Below are positions 47,176 to 58,353 of a DNA stretch of 64,000 bases, piece after piece. The DNA is taken from positions 441,501 to 505,500 of the forward strand of contig JAJFZO010000658.1 in NCBI GenBank assembly GCA_021397835.1, given 5' to 3'. Position 1 is the stretch's first letter. Each line of letters starts with the position of its first letter. This DNA comes from Moringa oleifera (taxonomy: Eukaryota; Streptophyta; Magnoliopsida; Brassicales; Moringaceae). The notes under the pieces are model-generated. The model was not told the origin of the DNA. It searched no databases and saw only the letters and a list, made by a program, of their open reading frames with translations. The translations under genes were made by a program, and so were the position numbers.

Positions 47176-50100
47176 ATGGAAGATGATGTTGTACCAACTT
47201 CGTACCAGAGGTGCAAGAGGCGTGGCACGCCAAATTGGAGGTGCAGTGAGAGAGCTTTGAGCGGCAGACCTTATTGCAAGAAGCACTATCTTTATTTCAG
47301 CCAAAGGAGCGCAAAGAAAATGAAGATCGCTGTGGAGAAGAGGGATGTTGAAGAGAGCAGTGGAGCTGAAGTGGGTCCTCTAGAAAGGAGAAGAAAAGGA
47401 AAAGGGTGTGAAGAGGATCCAAAGGTGGTGGCAGTGAAGGATAGTGTTGCTCCTGCAGATGTCAGTGCGGGAAATGGCATTATAGGTTTTGGTGTTAGTC
47501 AAGGAATTCAAGGCTGGATTGGTGATGGAAATGCCGGGGAAGGTGGTCTACCTTGGTTTGGCCACCAGAGTGTCGTAGGAGGTGGTCAAACTTTGCAGCC
47601 CTGGCATAGTAGTGCTGAGGATGGGCGTGCGATTGACAAAGGTGGGTCTGGTGAGGATGCATGCGGGGCGAAGTGTGAGTATGGTGAAGAGCCTGGTGCA
47701 AGTCATGGTGGGTTTCTTGATGGTAAAGCTTTTGAACCATGGTTTGTTGAAGCTGATGCTGTTGTTCTTGGTGGTCAAAGAATTCAGGTGGGTGGATCTT
47801 GTGAGGTTGCCTGTGAAAAAGGTTGTCTTGATTATGCAAGTGTTATTGGTGATGAAGAACTAATGGAGAGCCTATTTGGTGAAGTTAGCAGTGCAAATGA
47901 GAGTAGAGGAATTCAAGGCCTGTTTGGCGAAGTCAGGGATGGTGATATTGATGGAATTCAGTGTTGGTGTGGCGAAGCTGCCTGTTCTAGTCTGGATGAC
48001 AAAGGAATTAAGAGTCTGTTTGGTGAAATAACATGTGGAATAGTTGATCAATCTATAGCTGTCGAAAAATATGAGGATGATGTGCATACTGAATACAGAG
48101 ATGACAATGAATATTGCAAAGTTAACGAGGTACAAGTCAAACGTAAGCCTGGTAGGCCAAAGGGATCGAAGAGCAAAAAGAAAAATCTAGATGCTCCCGA
48201 GGATATTGAAAGATTGACTCAAGTACGTGCTGGCACTAAGGTTGGAGAGGAGATGTGGCCAAAGAGGAAGCGAGGTCGGCCAAAGGGTTCAATGAACAAG
48301 AGAAACAAAATTCTGGCTGGTGGAAATCAAGAAATGACTGGTGAAATCGTGTGTAAGAATTGCCCTGATGGTAGTACTGTTACCTATTTGAATTCACAGA
48401 ATCAGAGGCCTATTCCTTTGAATGAAGAAGACAGGAACACTGCTGGTGATGTCACTGGAAATGGTGAACCAGGTAATGAGATTCTGCCAATAAAACGGAA
48501 GCGAGGTCGGCCACGGGGATCAAAGAATAAGAAAACAAGTTGTGCTGTTCAAGAGAATCAGAGGATATTAAGTGACACTGAGGGTCTTGATGATGATGGT
48601 ATAGTGACTGGGACTATGTTGGTAACAGGTTTGGAAAGTCAGAGAAGTGCTGCTCAAGGTAAAGAAGATAAGGGAACATGTGTTGAAGCCACAGGTGGTG
48701 ATGCTGAGGTAATGGAGAATATCAGACCAAAGAAGAAGCGTGGCCGGCCAAAGGGTTCAACTAATAGAAAAAAAATACATGGTGCTCATGGAAGTAGTGG
48801 GGCATCATATTCAAATAGCATTGTTCTTTTGAAAGATAAGCCAGTCCAACCAGGGGGATTCAAGAGTAATGAGAAAAATCTTGGTGATGAAATTCAGGGG
48901 CCAACTGGCGGTGACTTTAGGGGTGGGATTAGTATGCCAGCGGGTTTGAAGGACGAGGGGAATCATTTTCTAAGCGAGGAAGATAAGAAAATGCTGATTA
49001 AATCTGCCTGTGACAATGATGGTGGAAGTGAGAATATTAAGCTAACTGCCACTAGCAATGGAGGAACTACTGCTCTAGTAGAACAGGAAGAAGGGAAATA
49101 TTTGAGGAAACGTGGGGATGTTCTGGTCGAGCACATGAAGAGCATCACAAAAGTGAAAGAAAACAAGTTGACAGCTCATTCGTACAATCTTCGGAAGAGA
49201 CCTAGGAGGAGTCTGAGGAAGTTCAGCAACCAATTAGCAAGTTCAGGATTGTCAGTGAGTTCTTGTGAAACATTTCTCATATTTCTGATGTTACTTGACT
49301 ACTTCAGTTATTAACAGCTAAATCATAATCCCCATTGTGATACTGGAATGCTCTTACGATTTGAACTTTAATGTGAATGGAAAATAGAAGCTCTGTTTCA
49401 AAGTAAACTGCTGTTTTGACGTGCCACTTGATTTTGGTACTGAAATTATAGTGCTTGACCGAATTTCTTATTAGGCTTTCACCTGCCAGAAAAAGGAAAA
49501 AAGGAGTTTGATGTGCCACCAGTGCTGGAGGAATAGCCAGGGTGGTGATGTCCTTTGTTCCAGTTGCAAAAGGAAACGCTATTGCTATAAATGCCTTGCA
49601 AAATGGTAATAAGGTCTTATCTCCTTTGCTTGTAAAAATTCCAGATAACACTGTTATGACTTCTGCAGTTCAGTGGCATTGTATGATGATCATCGGCAAT
49701 ATGAGCTTCTTTTGATTATAACACTAGTATTGGGTTCAGGAAATAAAAAAATGGAAGCAAACCATTAGGTTGTTTGAAGTTTAAGTAACTTAATAACGCA
49801 AATGTTTGATGAATGCTCATCATTTATATTCCTTTAGCAGTTCATTTTGCTAAATACGAATTGGTCTTGTCCACCAGCTCTAATTGTATCTTAAAGGGGA
49901 ATGAATTAGGTATCCAGAAAAAACAAGAGAAGAAATTGGAATCGCATGTCCATTTTGCAGGGGCAATTGCAATTGCAGAATATGTCTCAAGGAGAATTTA
50001 GTTGTGCTGGTGTGTGCCTTCAGCTTTTCCTTTCTTTGTTTCCATTTTTTTGCAAAAATCCTGTATGCGTGTCTTGTTGATCCCAAATCAATGTAATGTT

Positions 50101-53100
50101 GACAGGCTGAGGATGAAGAAGTCGATGCAAGCATCAAGTTGCAAAAGTTGCTTTACTTACTGCATAAAGGTTTACCTATCCTCAGGAACATTCAGCAGGA
50201 GCAGAACATTGAACTGGGAATTGAAGAAAATATACGTGGTACTATAATTTGGTAGAATTGTTTGTCTACAAGTTTAGTTTCTTGCTTAGATGAATCCTTC
50301 AGAATGCTTAACGGGTCTGTTGTCCATCTTGTTTTCTAGGTGCTCATACGACAGAAGAGGATATTATCAGATCTAAGCTAGATGATGATGATCGAGTTTA
50401 TTGGTATCTTTTCATGCTTAAGACGTCAGGTTTTCAAGTTGGCTTATTTATGAAGATAACCTCTATAATTTTTAGGCATATAATTACAGGTTGGAATCAT
50501 TGCAATATTTTGAGGCTCAACCTAGGCGTTTTTTATCAGATTTTTTTTTTTTAAAAATAAAATCAGACTTAACATAGGTGTTAAAAAAGACTTTGTTCTT
50601 GTTATGAATTAAATCATATGTAAAATTTTAACATCAAGCTGCTACTGTATCTTTTCTTATCAGCTCAAATATCTTTTTCATTCTAATTATAACTTTTGAT
50701 GTTAAATTTTTAATTTCTTCTTGCCCATGCTTTATGTACTTTGTGCTTATATAAGTGACACATTTTCTTGCTGCCTTTTTGAAGTGTTTTGTCTACCTAA
50801 GAAAAGAAAATTTTATTATTATTGGAAAATATGATTAGGCAAAGCTGAGGTGTGACTCTCTTCTGCAGAAATAACTGCTTAATATATTTATAGATTTGTA
50901 GGGAAAATATTATGGAAGCAATTTGTACCATTACAGAACCACATTATTCTTAATTAATTCTTTCCTGGTAGTGGAACATTAGAGGATGGAAGTTGGTTTA
51001 TTTATCGCAGTTGAATGTTCTTACTTTCTCTCTGACATTGGCAGTTGTGCCTTGTTTAATTCCTGAGTTATGCTTATTTATTTATTTTTTTCTTTCAAAT
51101 GATTTTGAATTATGCATGGAGAGATATCGAAGTGGTCCATACTCTTAAGAAATATCATCACTTAATAGTAATCCTTCAGTGGTTTTGGGAGACTGGAAGC
51201 TAGTGTTGGCTTATTTGTCACTGTCCTTTCTGCTTTCCATTATTGGAGAGAAAAGCCTTCTCTATTGCTACATGGCAATGCATAATGTGCATTTGCAAGA
51301 AAAAGCTGCATATTTAATTTCACTATTGACTATGACAGAAATTTGACTTTGAATTATCTTTATTTAATAGTGATAATTGCAGTACGTCCATTGTCAATTT
51401 CCATAGAAGCTGCACGAATCCTAATTGTTCTTATGATCTCTGTCTCACTTGTTGCCGGGAACTCAGAAAAGGATTTGAGCCTAGAGATATTCTGACAGAA
51501 TCATCTCATCAACACTCCATCGAAACCGTGAATAGTCAAGGTACAGATCCTAATAAGCGGGCTGCTCCTAATGGGAGAGGGTATGGTGGGGATGACCAAG
51601 TACCTTTTCTGGAAAAGAACACAGCTGATATGTTGTGTGACTTCCTTGACTGGAGGGCAAATGCTGATGGTAGCATCCCTTGTCCCCCAAAAGCACAGGG
51701 GGGTTGTGGCGCTGAGAAACTTGCACTGAGACGCATCTTTGATGCTTATTGTGTTGACCAACTAATTAAGAGGGCAGAGGAGCTTGCTATCAATTATCAG
51801 TCACCAGGTCTGGATTCTTCCCAAAGATGTTGTTTGTGCCATGCTATCAGTTCTGGTGGAATTAAAAAAGATTCTGAAGCAAGGCAGGCATCTTATCGGG
51901 AGAACAGCTGTGATAACTTTCTATACTGCCCCGATGCTATTCAATTGGAAGATAAGGATATCGTGCATTTTCAAATGCATTGGATGAGAGGTGAACCTGT
52001 CATAGTTAGAAATGTACGTGAAAAGACTTCTGGTCTTAGTTGGGACCCTATGGTCATGTGGAGGGCTTTCAGAGGTGCAAAAAATGTATTAAAAGAGGAA
52101 GCACGTAGAGTGAAAGCCATTGATTGCTTGGACTGGTGTGAGGTTTGTGCCCGCTTGTTCTATTTTTAAGTTTCATTCATGTGGTAACAGTTTATTGCTT
52201 GTTGTTTACTTTCCTCCCTATGGTTTGCTTCTTGCAGGTTTGTTCAGCTTAGTGCTTTCTGCATTTTATGTTTGAAGTATCATCATTTCTGAATTTACAT
52301 ATGACATTTCTAATCAAAATTCTGTCTTTGGTTAATTGAATCAGCAAAAATATCTCATTTCTTACTGAATAGATCTTAAGCCATCAGTAAATTACTTTGG
52401 ATAGAGTGTTAGAAGACTCCGCCAAGGAAGTTGGCTCATATTTTCAGCCTAATTATTTTCTAATGCTAAGTTGTGAACAAGCTTGTGAATCCTGTTGGTT
52501 CTGCAGGTAGAAATTAATATTTTACAGTTCTTCAAGGGTTACATAGAGGGTCGTAGGTATAGCAATGGTTGGCCAGAGATGCTGAAGCTGAAGGATTGGC
52601 CAGCATCAAACTCATTTGATGATTGCTTGCCAAGGCATGGTGCTGAATTTATAGCTATGCTTCCTTACAAAGATTATACTCATCCAAAATCTGGTATTCT
52701 GAATCTTGCAACAAAACTTCCTGACATTTTAAAGCCAGATTTGGGTCCTAAAACATACATTGGGTATGGATCTTTCGAAGAGCTTGGACGAGGAGATTCA
52801 GTGACAAAACTGCACTGTGATATTTCTGATGCGGTATGCAGTAATCCTGTAGATACTCATGGTGAATTTTCAGGCAATGTTGCTTTCCGCAAATCATTGC
52901 ATGTGCATCACTATTAAGTGGTTTATTTATTCATTTGCACACAGAGCATGGTTTCAAATGTGAATGAACAAAATCTCAGTCATCAGCTTTGCATATCCTG
53001 AAGCACACATGGTCACAATTGCTTGCAGATCTATGTGTTATTGTTAATTAGGAATGAAACTTCATCACTTCTGTATACAAACGTCGAACTGATAGATCCA

Positions 53101-56100
53101 GAGTGTCAAGTAACTTGGTGGGAGCCTTATTGCATTGCTTCAAGTTTTTCAGAATTTTGGTTGTTTTTGCACTATCCATTCTGAAGATCTTATCCTCAGT
53201 AAGATATTCCTCAGGAAAATCTATATAAAAGTCGCATGTTTATGACCACAGGGAGTAGGGAATGCAAGTCATTGATTGGGTAAGGTTAAGGGTTATGGAG
53301 TTTATTTGACGTTTAATTGTTATGGCTTGCATTTATATTGATATACCATAATGTGGAGGCCTGTGTGTGTTTCTCGTACTAGCTAAGAATGAAGGTTTTT
53401 CTCCTTGTCATGTTTCTTTTTACTTATTAAAGTTGGATTTGTTATTGCTTGCTATTAGCTTTAGAATTTTAAACATAAGGGTTCTGAATATGATTGACTG
53501 AGATCCATGATCTCATTGCCAATACCTCAACAAACACCACGCTCCTTGCCCCACAATTGCACTGTCCTGCATGTCCAATCCCCCAAAATATCGTCATGCA
53601 CCTCAACAAAATGTTAATTGTGCTAGGTTCTGCCCTTGTGCCAATTATGAGCATATACAGGACAGGTAGGCACAAAAGGTTACCACATGATGTAAATTAA
53701 TGTGATTTCTTGTTAGCCATTATTTTGAGTGGTCATTGATGTGCACATATTGTGAGTTTCATTTCTTCAGCATCCTGATTTGCCTGTTGTCTCTTACAGA
53801 TTTCATGCTAGTTTGATGTTTTGAAAAGTTCAGTGCCTAAGAGTTATTACTATCTGAAGCTCTAATTATCAGTAATATATATGATCTATGGATATCTCTT
53901 CCTATAAATTAAAACTTTTCTTTATTGCGCACTTTATCTCCTTTTCCCCCTTCAGGTCAACATACTGACTCATACAGCAGAAGTGAAGATCCCCCCCTGG
54001 CAGCATGAAATTATAGACAGATCACAAAATAACTATGAGGCTCATGATTTGGATGAGCTTCATGGTGGGAAAGGTAGGGCAGCAGGTAAAGTTGGAAGGA
54101 AACGAAAAAAAAGACATCATAAATGCAAAAACGTGGCCCCTAAATACTCTCGAAAATCAGATGACAGGAACTCTACAGAGGAAGAGGTTGAGGAAGAGAA
54201 ATTGGATGAACAACAAATTGAATCCAAGGAGTTAGGCCTCGTGCCCTCATATGAGGCTCCTTGTGACCTGGAATGCTCTTTTTCCTTCCCACGGATAGTG
54301 GCTGTTGATGGGCAAGCCACTGAAGATTTAAAGAAAAGGATGGAGAGTTCTGATAGTCATATTAGTGCTGTCATAGACCATCTGGCTACAGAAGAACTTT
54401 CTCCTACTGGAGGCGAAGACCTGGTTGCTCAATATGCAAAGGGCAGAAGTCATTCATGCAATCAATATGTTCAACCTTCTGGTAGCAGAGCAACAATTAA
54501 TACTATGACTGAGAAAAATGGTTTCAGCATGAGATTTTCTGATGGTAGCATAGGCCTTTGTGAAAGGTCAGACACAGGTGAGGTAGATGCTGGTCCCAAC
54601 TGCTTGGCCAAAAGCATGGATATTTCTCGTTCATCGTTAATGGATGAGAGGGCTGCAGGCTCACACTGCACTAGTAAGAGAGGGGATGTTGCTAAAAGTT
54701 TTTTCTTGCCGGATATGTTTGATGTGGGCTCCAGGTGTCATGCAATTGAAGACTTTCAGTCTGCTTGTGGAATTAGCGATAAGAATGGATTAGTTGATAA
54801 AAGCTTGTATAGTCAAGAAAATATTCTTCCTTTTAGCATAGTTGGGGAAACAAATTTTGTCAGCGGCAAAGAATCTCTGGAGGCAACATGCACAGTCAAT
54901 GGAGCTTGTGACCTTGGGTCAGTCAAGCCGCCTAGTAATGCAAGCAAGGAATCTGTTCAAGAGGGACACACTTCAAATGTTGTGTATGGTGGTGCTGTTT
55001 GGGATATTTTCCGTAGGCAGGATGTACCCAAGTTAACTGAGTATTTGGTGAAGCATCAAAAAGAATTCTGTCACATTAGTAATCTTCCCCTTAGTTCAGT
55101 GCGTATCATTACCTACTAGACTGCTAATGTTATTGTAAGATTACTCATTTTAAGTTGCTATTTTGTGCTTGCTGCAGGTTATTCATCCAATTCATGACCA
55201 AACCTTTTACCTAAATGAGAGACACAAAAAGCAGCTGAAGCAGGAGTTTAGTAAGGAACTGAACTTTCAATAAGCACCTCTTGTTATACAAAAGAAAAAT
55301 TATACGATAGTAGTGAATTGCTTTTCAGATGTTGAACCTTGGACATTTGAGCAACACCTGGGTGAGGCTGTTTTCATTCCCGCAGGATGTCCACATCAAG
55401 TGAGAAATAGACAGGTGAAATATGTGCTTTGTAATTACAGCTATCTTAACTTTTAGTTACCTTCCATTGATGATGTGATTGTGGCTTGTTATCATCCAGA
55501 AATTGTGTCTAACTTAATTACTTTTTCTTTTTAGATATTGGATTACATAAATCTTCAGAAGTTCCTCTATGAGAATTGGTCTTTGGTAGTCTTGACTCAA
55601 CGCTGTTTTAGTTGTTTGTCAAGGTTTAACAGTCTAGACTTATAGATCAAGTAAATATGCAACCAAGCGGGAGAACCACGTTTATTTCTTAGCTTCTTCA
55701 GATATCATTCAACTCTTTCGTTTTTCTTTCTTTTTAATTATTATTTAAAAACTCAATTAGTATGTTAGACCTTGTTTAATGGTGTCACATCTTATTTTTC
55801 TAGTCCTGCATTAAAGTGGCACTTGATTTTGTATCGCCTGAGAATGTTCAAGAATGCATTCGGTTGACAGAAGAGTTCCGTTTGCTTCCAAAAGACCATA
55901 GAGCCAAGGAAGATAAATTGGAGGTATGTGTTAATTGACTCATTTCTGCCAAGCTGACCTTGACATTTGAATCCTGATCGATGTTTGATGCATGTAAAAG
56001 CAAGTAATGATCAGATTCTTTCTCATATTATCTGTTTAGCTCTGAGGTTATTGGAATGGCATTGTAGATCCTTATCCATCAAATGAGCATGTGTAATGCC

Positions 56101-56423
56101 TTTATATCTTTCTCTGTTACTCCTAGCAAGTAGTCCTGTGTATGGCAATGTTGGTTGACATGATCACCTTAAAAAATAATGCTTAAATCCAGTAATTTTC
56201 AGAATGTTTCTCAAGTAAATTTATCTTTTAAAAGAGCAAGACAGTTTATATTATGATGGAATCAATACTAAAGAGTATTGTTCTTATGAGCATACAGTTT
56301 TCAGTATCTAAAGATGTTTCTTACACTTGCAAAGCATTTCTGTGTTTACAGGTGAAAAAAATGACAGTCTATGCTGTAAGTCTTGCTACAAGTGAAGCCA
56401 AAAGTCTGATAACAAAACCTGGG
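47176..56423 (+). CDS. KDM3-type JmjC histone demethylase with WRC and AT-hooks; 3' end unresolved
   Basis: Exons: 47176-49254, 49490-49605 (or from 49475), 49910-50009, 50106-50238, 50340-50403, 51371-52142, 52507-52833, 53956-55098, 55178-55250, 55329-55414, 55804-55923, 56352-56423; about 1,695 residues to here. WRC zinc motif C13-x9-C23-x10-C34-x2-H37. AT-hooks with GRP or GRPK cores near residues 325, 366, 443 and 522. A RING-like Cys cluster (MCHQCWRN...[14 protein letters not shown]) is followed by CDNCSTSI...[10 protein letters not shown]. The JmjC core contains [12 protein letters not shown] (Fe ligands His and Asp) and [12 protein letters not shown] (distal His), so catalysis on H3K9me1/2 is expected. 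Exon 8 adds about 330 unconserved residues inside the JmjC region. Candidate stops: read-through at 56459, or a last exon at 56835-56864 or 57227-57313. Group KDM3/IBM1; exact orthologue not assigned. Confidence 0.85.
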
Positions 56424-58353
56424 TAAGACTAATTTTCTCTTCGATTTATTGCTGCTAAGAGAGTTTTCTAAATAGTGGATGCCTTTATAAGCATCTTCGA
56501 CTAAAGACACCAAGTTACAGATGGAAATGTATGCCTTTTCATAACTGTGTCTGGGCTGTTCATCCAGTTGCCATCCTGCTTTCCACTGCTAGATGTAGTG
56601 ATCCTGTCTTCCTGGTGGCAAAACTTGATTTAAAGTGATATTGCTTAGCATTAGAACCTAGTGGATTTATTAGAATGATTCTACAGGAAGAAGAAACTCA
56701 ATATGAGTAATGATTGTTAAATTTGGGTAAGGAGAAAGGAAGTGGGGGAAGGAGAGGGGAAAGAAGGTGCAATAGAGGAGATGAAACAGTGATATTGCTC
56801 TATGTCTAAACACACCTTTTGATTATCATTTCAGCAGTCCAATGGGAGACAAGTAGTGATGTGAGAGACAGTAGCAAGCATAAACTTGGCTGAGAAAGCC
56901 CATCTGGGTTGTTGCCAGAACCTTTCACAGCTGGACACTGCCTAGATATTGATGCAGCACTGGTATATCTGTATTATCAATCATCACTGTAATCATTTTA
57001 AATTTTGTTTTCTATTATGATATGTGTAAGTGTAGATAGAATTCTCAGAAAGATACAGAAAACACTTCTCAATTCCTTTTTGTGAATTTTAATGTGGATC
57101 TAATGGGTAATTGCAGAGGTTATGCATTCTTATGTGAAAAATAAAAAAATACTGCCTTGGAAGGTTATCCTTTATTTTCTGTATGGTATAATAGGCCTGT
57201 GTTAATACTCCTGAGTCACCTTGCAGTTCGTCAAAAGGAGACAAGCAAGCCTTACAGCGGCATGTGTAGCTGAAGGTTCTCATCAAAATGACGCAAAACA
57301 TAGGAGAAAGTAGTTGCAGTGAAATTGTATCGGTGGTCATCATCATTTTCATTGTAAACTCAAGACTATCTACTGTTGCAGATTATATTCCTGGCTGGAG
57401 TTCTACATGTTAGCTTTTGGTGTTACTGCAAATGGTAGGTTATTCCTTTTTGTACTTAATGTAAAGGCAAAGGAACTGTGGCATTTCCAGCAGAATAGTT
57501 GAATGTTGTAGAATCCGCAGAGAAACTCTGCCCATAGGACTTTTTGTTGACTACTTACTGTAGATTGTTGTTCTGAACTGCTGTGTGTTCTAAGAACTTT
57601 GCTAATCTTCTCAGATGAAATCTGCCCTATAGGCTTTATCAAGCATTCTATTAATTTGGATCCAGCAAGGGATTGTTCATGATCTTCTTTTCATTCGTTT
57701 ACCTCCTGGTGCTGGTTTATATAAACACCAGAAAAGGTAAAGCTGTATCACAATCCAATTTACCATCTAATTTTTTCGTTTCTCAGTAATCAATTTGACT
57801 TATAATCTGAGCCAAAAATACCCTTATGTTTTAAGAGCCCAATACAGGCAATTGAACTATTAATATCAACTGTTATTGTAGGAAAGATGTTATTTAATGC
57901 ACACAACAAGAGCATCTATACAACATTGTCTTACCATATCTGTGACATTTGGTATTTCACAGGCCTAAACGACAGCGTTTCCAGTGGCTGCCGAATGTAG
58001 CGGCTGTTTTGTTGTATAATGCCGTGTCTGTCAAGAATTACCGGTTACTGCCATATTGACAATCTCCAAAATGTGTGTCCTGTTTGGTAAATACATAATT
58101 TTTATGTTTATCCTCTATGCAGCTCTTATTCAAAATATCTGTCCTTCATGTTCTTTCAGTTCACCTGCAAAATTCTCTAATTCTGCATGATAATCAGGAA
58201 ATTCAAAGCCAACCCACTTAAATTCAGCCCTCGTATTCTTTTGCCCATCGCCTAAGTTTCCGTTTTGAAACTCTATGAACCTTTAAGTATCTGCTTTTTT
58301 ATCCTTTGATTTTCCCTTCACTTTCCTTAACTGTCTGGAAAATTCTTCAGACC
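56424..58353. other. KDM3 3' region and CLPX promoter, with exon-like pieces
   Basis: Contains possible KDM3 terminal exons (56835-56864; 57227-57313). It also holds a possible pair of exons, about 57660-57739 and 57963-58060, whose joined frame reads KRPKRQRFQWLPNVAAVLLY and on to a stop. None matches a family I know. CLPX leader is at about 58300-58353. Confidence 0.35.

Noticed and set aside
47495..47839. 114-codon minus-strand frame rich in His and Gln
   Set aside because: Shadow of the Gly-rich first exon of the KDM3 gene.
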